Source: Ahrensia sp. (GTDB lineage Bacteria > Pseudomonadota > Alphaproteobacteria > Rhizobiales > Rhizobiaceae). From it: a stretch of 8,616 nucleotides of DNA. Below the pieces are notes generated by a model that ran no database searches, had not been told where the DNA came from, and saw only the letters and a list, made by a program, of their open reading frames with translations. The stretch lies in assembly GCA_024639025.1 (NCBI GenBank), contig JAHEJF010000053.1, forward strand, positions 1 to 8,616. Direction: 5' to 3'. Positions 5,909 through 8,616 of the stretch are shown piece by piece (position 1 is the stretch's first letter; the number at the start of each line of letters is the position of its first letter). Both the position numbers and the translations under genes were made by a program.

Positions 5909-6871
5909 ATGGTTCTGAAGGCTGAAATTCACTGCCACATTGAGGGCGCAGCTAGTCCCGAACTGGTTCTGGAACAGGCCAGAAAGTACAATGTGGATGT
6001 TTCCGACATCATAAAGGACAATGCTTTTGTCTGGCGTGATTTCACTGGATTCTTGCGCTGCTACGATAGTGCATCGCAATTGTTCAGAACAGCAGAGGAT
6101 TATGCGCTTCTGGCCGAGACTTATCTGCTGGAATTGGCCCGCGATGATTGTATCTATTCTGAAACTTTTATTTCAACCGACCACGCCATCGCCGTCGGGA
6201 TAGCACCCGATGACTATATCGCCGGTCTCGCAGAAGGTATGCGCCGGGCCAAGGACAAAACCGGCATTGAAGCGCGCATGATCGCAACAGGTTTGCGCCA
6301 CGGCGGGCCCGACGCAGTTGTGCGTGCGGCCAAATATGTTGTTGCAAACCCGCATCCCCTGATCACCGGATTCGGCATGGGTGGTGAAGAGCGCATGCAC
6401 CACGCAGAGGATTTTGCGCCAGCGTTTGAAATTGCGCGTGATGCCGGACTAGGCATTACGACACATGCCGGTGAACTGGTCGGCGCGGCATCGGTGCGCG
6501 ACTCGCTGGACCATATCAAACCCAGCCGGATTGGCCACGGTGTCAGGGCCATCGAGGATCCGAATCTGGTGGCGCGGCTGGCAGAGGAACAGGTTGTTCT
6601 GGAGTGCTGCCCTGGTTCCAACATCTCGCTCAAAGTATTTGACGACTTTCAAAGCCACCCATTCATGGCCCTGCGCGCTGCAGGTATTCCGGTGACACTG
6701 AATTCAGATGACCCGCCCCATTTTCACACATCCTTGGCCCGCGAGTACGAAATTGGTGCGATCGAATTCGGACTGAGCGATGCCGAACTGACAGAGATCA
6801 CCAGAACAGCAATCAAGTCTGCCTTTGTCGATGAAGAGACACGGACGGCTTTGTTAACAAGAATCGGATGA
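5909..6871 (+). CDS. add: adenosine deaminase
   Basis: A 320-residue zinc-dependent amidohydrolase that converts (deoxy)adenosine to (deoxy)inosine in purine salvage. Metal and catalytic motifs are all present: HCHIEGA with His8 and His10, HAGEL with His186 and Glu189, RIGHG with His210 at 207-211, and NSDDP with Asp267/Asp268 at 265-269. Length is typical of bacterial Add. The ATG at 5909 has AGGA at 5896-5899, 9 nt upstream; an in-frame TTG at 5900 is a less likely start. Adenine or N6-modified nucleosides are possible alternative substrates for this superfamily, but the motif set and the upp/deoA neighbourhood favour adenosine. It heads the plus-strand salvage cluster and ends 96 bp before upp. 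Confidence 0.92.
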   Translation: MVLKAEIHCHIEGAASPELVLEQARKYNVDVSDIIKDNAFVWRDFTGFLRCYDSASQLFRTAEDYALLAETYLLELARDDCIYSETFISTDHAIAVGIAPDDYIAGLAEGMRRAKDKTGIEARMIATGLRHGGPDAVVRAAKYVVANPHPLITGFGMGGEERMHHAEDFAPAFEIARDAGLGITTHAGELVGAASVRDSLDHIKPSRIGHGVRAIEDPNLVARLAEEQVVLECCPGSNISLKVFDDFQSHPFMALRAAGIPVTLNSDDPPHFHTSLAREYEIGAIEFGLSDAELTEITRTAIKSAFVDEETRTALLTRIG

Positions 6872-6967
6872 CGACTTACAAAAACGCTTTTGTTGCGCCC
6901 CCGGCACCTCTAAAGTTTTTTCGTCGAGTTTATTTCGAGCCTTGTTCCGACAATCAGGAGTAGTTCA

Positions 6968-7597
6968 ATGAATGGTGTAACCGTTGTTTCTCATCCGCTT
7001 GTGCAGCACAAGCTCACACAGATGCGCAAGGAAACCACGTCGACGGCCGGGTTCCGGAAGCTTTTGCGCGAGATCTCCCTGCTTCTCTGCTATGAGGTGA
7101 CCAGCGAGTTGCCCATGACAAATGAGCAGATTTCCACACCCTTGGAGAAGATGGATTCACCGATTTTGGCGGGCAAGAAAATGGTATTCGCCTCGGTTCT
7201 CCGCGCGGGCAACGGACTGCTCGACGGTATGCTTGATTTGGTGCCATCGGCGCGTGTTGCCCATGTTGGCCTGTATCGCGATCACGAAACACTTGAGGCA
7301 ATCGAGTATTATTTCAAGGCACCGGAGTCGTTGGACGAGCGTCTTGTCATTGTGGTCGATCCCATGCTGGCAACGGCCAACTCCGCCATCATGGCAGTCG
7401 ATAAGCTGAAACAGCACGGCGCAACCAATCTGCGATTTGTGTGCTTGTTGGCAGCACCCGAAGGCGTAAAGAATTTCACCATGGCGCATCCCGATGTGCC
7501 TATTGTCACGGCAGCCATTGACAGTCACCTTAATGAGTTGGGCTATATTGTACCGGGCTTGGGCGATGCCGGCGACAGGATGTACGGCACCAAGTAG
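6968..7597 (+). CDS. upp: uracil phosphoribosyltransferase
   Basis: A 209-residue type I phosphoribosyltransferase making UMP from uracil and PRPP in the cytosol. Near-universal Upp features are seen: [11 protein letters not shown] at 6-16, [15 protein letters not shown] at about 74-88, the PRPP loop [12 protein letters not shown] at 129-140, and the C-terminal uracil-binding stretch [17 protein letters not shown]. Length is normal. The loop reads ATANS where Upp proteins normally have ATGGS or ATGNS, so residue 137 is Ala instead of the usual Gly (codon gcc at 7376-7378). The start is firm: AGGAG at 6956-6960, 7 nt before ATG. The 96-bp gap from add has no clear terminator (a weak ACAAAA/TTTTGT hairpin at 6878-6893 lacks a T tract), so co-transcription with add is plausible. 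Confidence 0.96.
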   Translation: MNGVTVVSHPLVQHKLTQMRKETTSTAGFRKLLREISLLLCYEVTSELPMTNEQISTPLEKMDSPILAGKKMVFASVLRAGNGLLDGMLDLVPSARVAHVGLYRDHETLEAIEYYFKAPESLDERLVIVVDPMLATANSAIMAVDKLKQHGATNLRFVCLLAAPEGVKNFTMAHPDVPIVTAAIDSHLNELGYIVPGLGDAGDRMYGTK

Positions 7598-7672
7598 TTC
7601 AAATTTTAGCAATTCTGTTCAGACCGCGTTTACTTTGCGCGTAATTGGACCGCTGTCAGTTACCAGATCATA

Positions 7673-7701
7673 AGGCGCTGCGCCTATGCTCCACATAGGA
7701 G
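7673..7701 (+). promoter_or_regulatory. leader hairpins that can mask the protease gene's ribosome binding site
   Basis: CCTATG (7683-7688) and CATAGG (7694-7699) form a perfect 6-bp stem with a 5-nt loop that buries the AGG of the AGGAG Shine-Dalgarno (7697-7701). In addition CTCC (7689-7692) is an exact complement of GGAG (7698-7701). Upstream, AGGCG/CGCCT (7673-7677 with 7681-7685) forms a competing stem that shares 7683-7685 with the masking stem. The sequence therefore allows masked and open states. Pairing is seen; regulation is inferred, and a plain DNA palindrome is the alternative. Confidence 0.35.
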
Positions 7702-7707
7702 TAAGCT

Positions 7708-8244
7708 ATGTTGCGTCTATTGTTCATGGTTGTGAGTGTGTCTGCGTCGGCAATCAGTACGGTTGCCTACATTCAGAGCGGCAAAAGTGGATTGCCGCCT
7801 GTTCAGACCCAGGCGGAGGCACCCAAACAGCAGCAGCCAGTTGCAAAGCCGAAAGCTCAACCCGTACGGCTGTCAGGCGTGGAGCGAATCCCGCGCGGAC
7901 CACGCGGTCACTATGAAGCAACCTTCAAAATCAACAATGCCAGAGTGCACAGCCTGATCGATACCGGCGCTACTTCGATTGCGATCAATGAATCGACGGC
8001 ACGCAGGGCAGGCATTCGTTTGAGCAGAAAAGACTTCAAATATCCGATCAACACGGCCAACGGCCAAACCATGGGCGCAGTGGCAACAATCAGTCAGGTT
8101 TCCATTGGTTCTATTCGCATACGCGATGTCGAGGCAATGGTGCTCAAGGACGAAGCACTTGGCCACACCTTGATCGGCATGAGCTTTCTCAACCGGCTGC
8201 GCGGATTTGAATATGCGTCCGGCAACCTTGTTCTCAAGCGCTAA
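7708..8244 (+). CDS. retropepsin-like aspartic protease, TIGR02281 type, membrane-anchored
   Basis: A 178-residue protein with an N-terminal hydrophobic helix (about residues 3-22), a low-complexity Gln/Pro/Lys linker at 35-55, and a C-terminal retropepsin fold. The catalytic triad is D85-T86-G87 in LIDTGATSIAI, with the second half of the fold ending near HTLIGMSFLNRL and the terminal LVLKR. Only one DTG is present, so it would act as a homodimer. The architecture (TM helix, linker, clan AA domain) matches what I know as TIGR02281, found in alphaproteobacteria; the domain should face the periplasm. Substrates are unknown. AGGAG at 7697-7701 is 6 nt from the ATG. The gene lies between upp and the convergent deoA, 110 bp after upp. 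Confidence 0.87.
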   Translation: MLRLLFMVVSVSASAISTVAYIQSGKSGLPPVQTQAEAPKQQQPVAKPKAQPVRLSGVERIPRGPRGHYEATFKINNARVHSLIDTGATSIAINESTARRAGIRLSRKDFKYPINTANGQTMGAVATISQVSIGSIRIRDVEAMVLKDEALGHTLIGMSFLNRLRGFEYASGNLVLKR

Positions 8245-8266
8245 AATTCGGACGTTGCGCAGTCGT

Positions 8267-8616
8267 TCAGCCAATGCGTTCAATGACAATCGGCTGCGGA
8301 GCGGGTGGTTGAGAGCCGATGCCGAGCGCCGCGATGACCGATGATCTGGCCTGCTCGAACATGGTTTCATCATTTGCATGAACGGTGAAAAGGCGGGAGC
8401 CGGGCTTGATCTCTGCGCCGATAGAAACCAGGTTGCTCAGCCCAACCGCATGATCGATCTCATCTTCCCGTGTTCGACGTCCGCCACCCATGGCAACAAC
8501 CGCAACACCGACATCACGCGTTTGCATGGAGCACAGATAACCCGCTTCATCTGCGAGTACATCACGCACAATTGGCGCCTTTGGCAGATAGTGATCATAA
8601 CGGTCCATGAAATCAT
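8267..8616 (-). CDS. deoA: thymidine phosphorylase, C-terminal part (runs off the window)
   Basis: The last 116 or so codons of DeoA, which converts thymidine (and deoxyuridine) with phosphate to base and deoxyribose 1-phosphate. The diagnostic block is VGVAVVAMGGGRR, followed by DEIDHAVGLSNL, the alignable equivalent of the E. coli DeoA C-terminal domain. An ATG at 8606-8608 is internal: the frame stays open through 8609-8616, giving a DF before MDRYDHYLPKAP that continues the family alignment (E. coli has DF at the same place). Stop TGA is at 8267-8269, 22 bp from the protease stop on the other strand. The catalytic N-terminal part is outside the window. It belongs with add and upp to nucleoside salvage. 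Confidence 0.93.
   Translation of the reverse strand, partial: DFMDRYDHYLPKAPIVRDVLADEAGYLCSMQTRDVGVAVVAMGGGRRTREDEIDHAVGLSNLVSIGAEIKPGSRLFTVHANDETMFEQARSSVIAALGIGSQPPAPQPIVIERIG

Noticed and set aside
6878..6925. Terminator after add (ACAAAA/TTTTGT hairpin, then a TTTTTT run near 6916-6921)
   Set aside because: The hairpin is AT-only and weak and the T run is more than 20 bp further on, after a C-rich stretch that forms no stem.
7873..8379. 168-codon minus-strand open frame spanning the protease and the deoA end
   Set aside because: It overlaps two recognised genes in wrong frames and shows no domain; the DeoA tail is read in another frame here.
8267..8608. Stand-alone 113-residue gene starting at the ATG at 8606-8608
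   Set aside because: The frame stays open to the window edge and the upstream DF matches DeoA, so this ATG is internal to a longer deoA.
1..8616. CRISPR array, transposase, tRNA or phage genes
   Set aside because: Looked for on both strands; no regular repeat-spacer pattern, no transposase or integrase motifs and no tRNA-like cloverleaf were seen.

Overview
The window looks like a chromosomal housekeeping segment of an alphaproteobacterium, most likely in the Hyphomicrobiales (Rhizobiales) and of moderate GC. This rests on the contiguous ubiE-ubiB-coaBC block, the add/upp/deoA nucleoside-salvage genes with an envelope retropepsin-like protease among them, and protein sequences that read like rhizobial orthologues. 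Genus cannot be fixed from the sequence alone. No tRNA, rRNA, insertion sequence, prophage or CRISPR array was seen.

Layout. (1) 1-692, minus strand: the first 39 codons of a pirin-family gene, preceded by an Lrp/AsnC-type regulator. (2) 693-797: a short divergent control region with two ATATT-type palindromes; one covers the regulator's -10 box and start codon. (3) 798-1826, plus strand: a two-gene unit of a small DUF6356-like membrane protein and a class II glutamine amidotransferase of the YafJ/EgtC type. (4) 1827-1947: a convergent gap with a perfect 12-bp-arm palindrome. (5) 1948-5782, minus strand: ubiE -> ubiB -> coaBC, i.e. ubiquinone C-methylation, the UbiB ATPase-like accessory factor, and the bifunctional coenzyme A enzyme. 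(6) 5909-8244, plus strand: adenosine deaminase, uracil phosphoribosyltransferase and a membrane-anchored aspartic protease. (7) 8267 to the window end, minus strand: the C-terminal part of thymidine phosphorylase (deoA), convergent with the protease. add, upp and deoA form a purine/pyrimidine salvage neighbourhood.

The most unusual item is CoaBC. It carries an N-terminal FitA-like ribbon-helix-helix domain, normally a stand-alone antitoxin and DNA-binding protein, fused in frame to the whole decarboxylase/ligase. No PIN-domain toxin is present in the window. Immediately upstream, in the 54-bp ubiB-coaBC gap and running into the coaBC start codon, is a perfect 11-bp inverted repeat (TGATTGCAATG / CATTGCAATCA, 27-bp spacer) that brackets a candidate promoter. 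Together these suggest, as inference, that this coenzyme A enzyme could bind and regulate its own promoter. Smaller points of interest are a possibly leaderless, self-controlled Lrp gene, a Shine-Dalgarno-masking hairpin before the protease, a Ser where E. coli CoaC has its catalytic Cys, and a Gly-to-Ala change in the PRPP loop of Upp.
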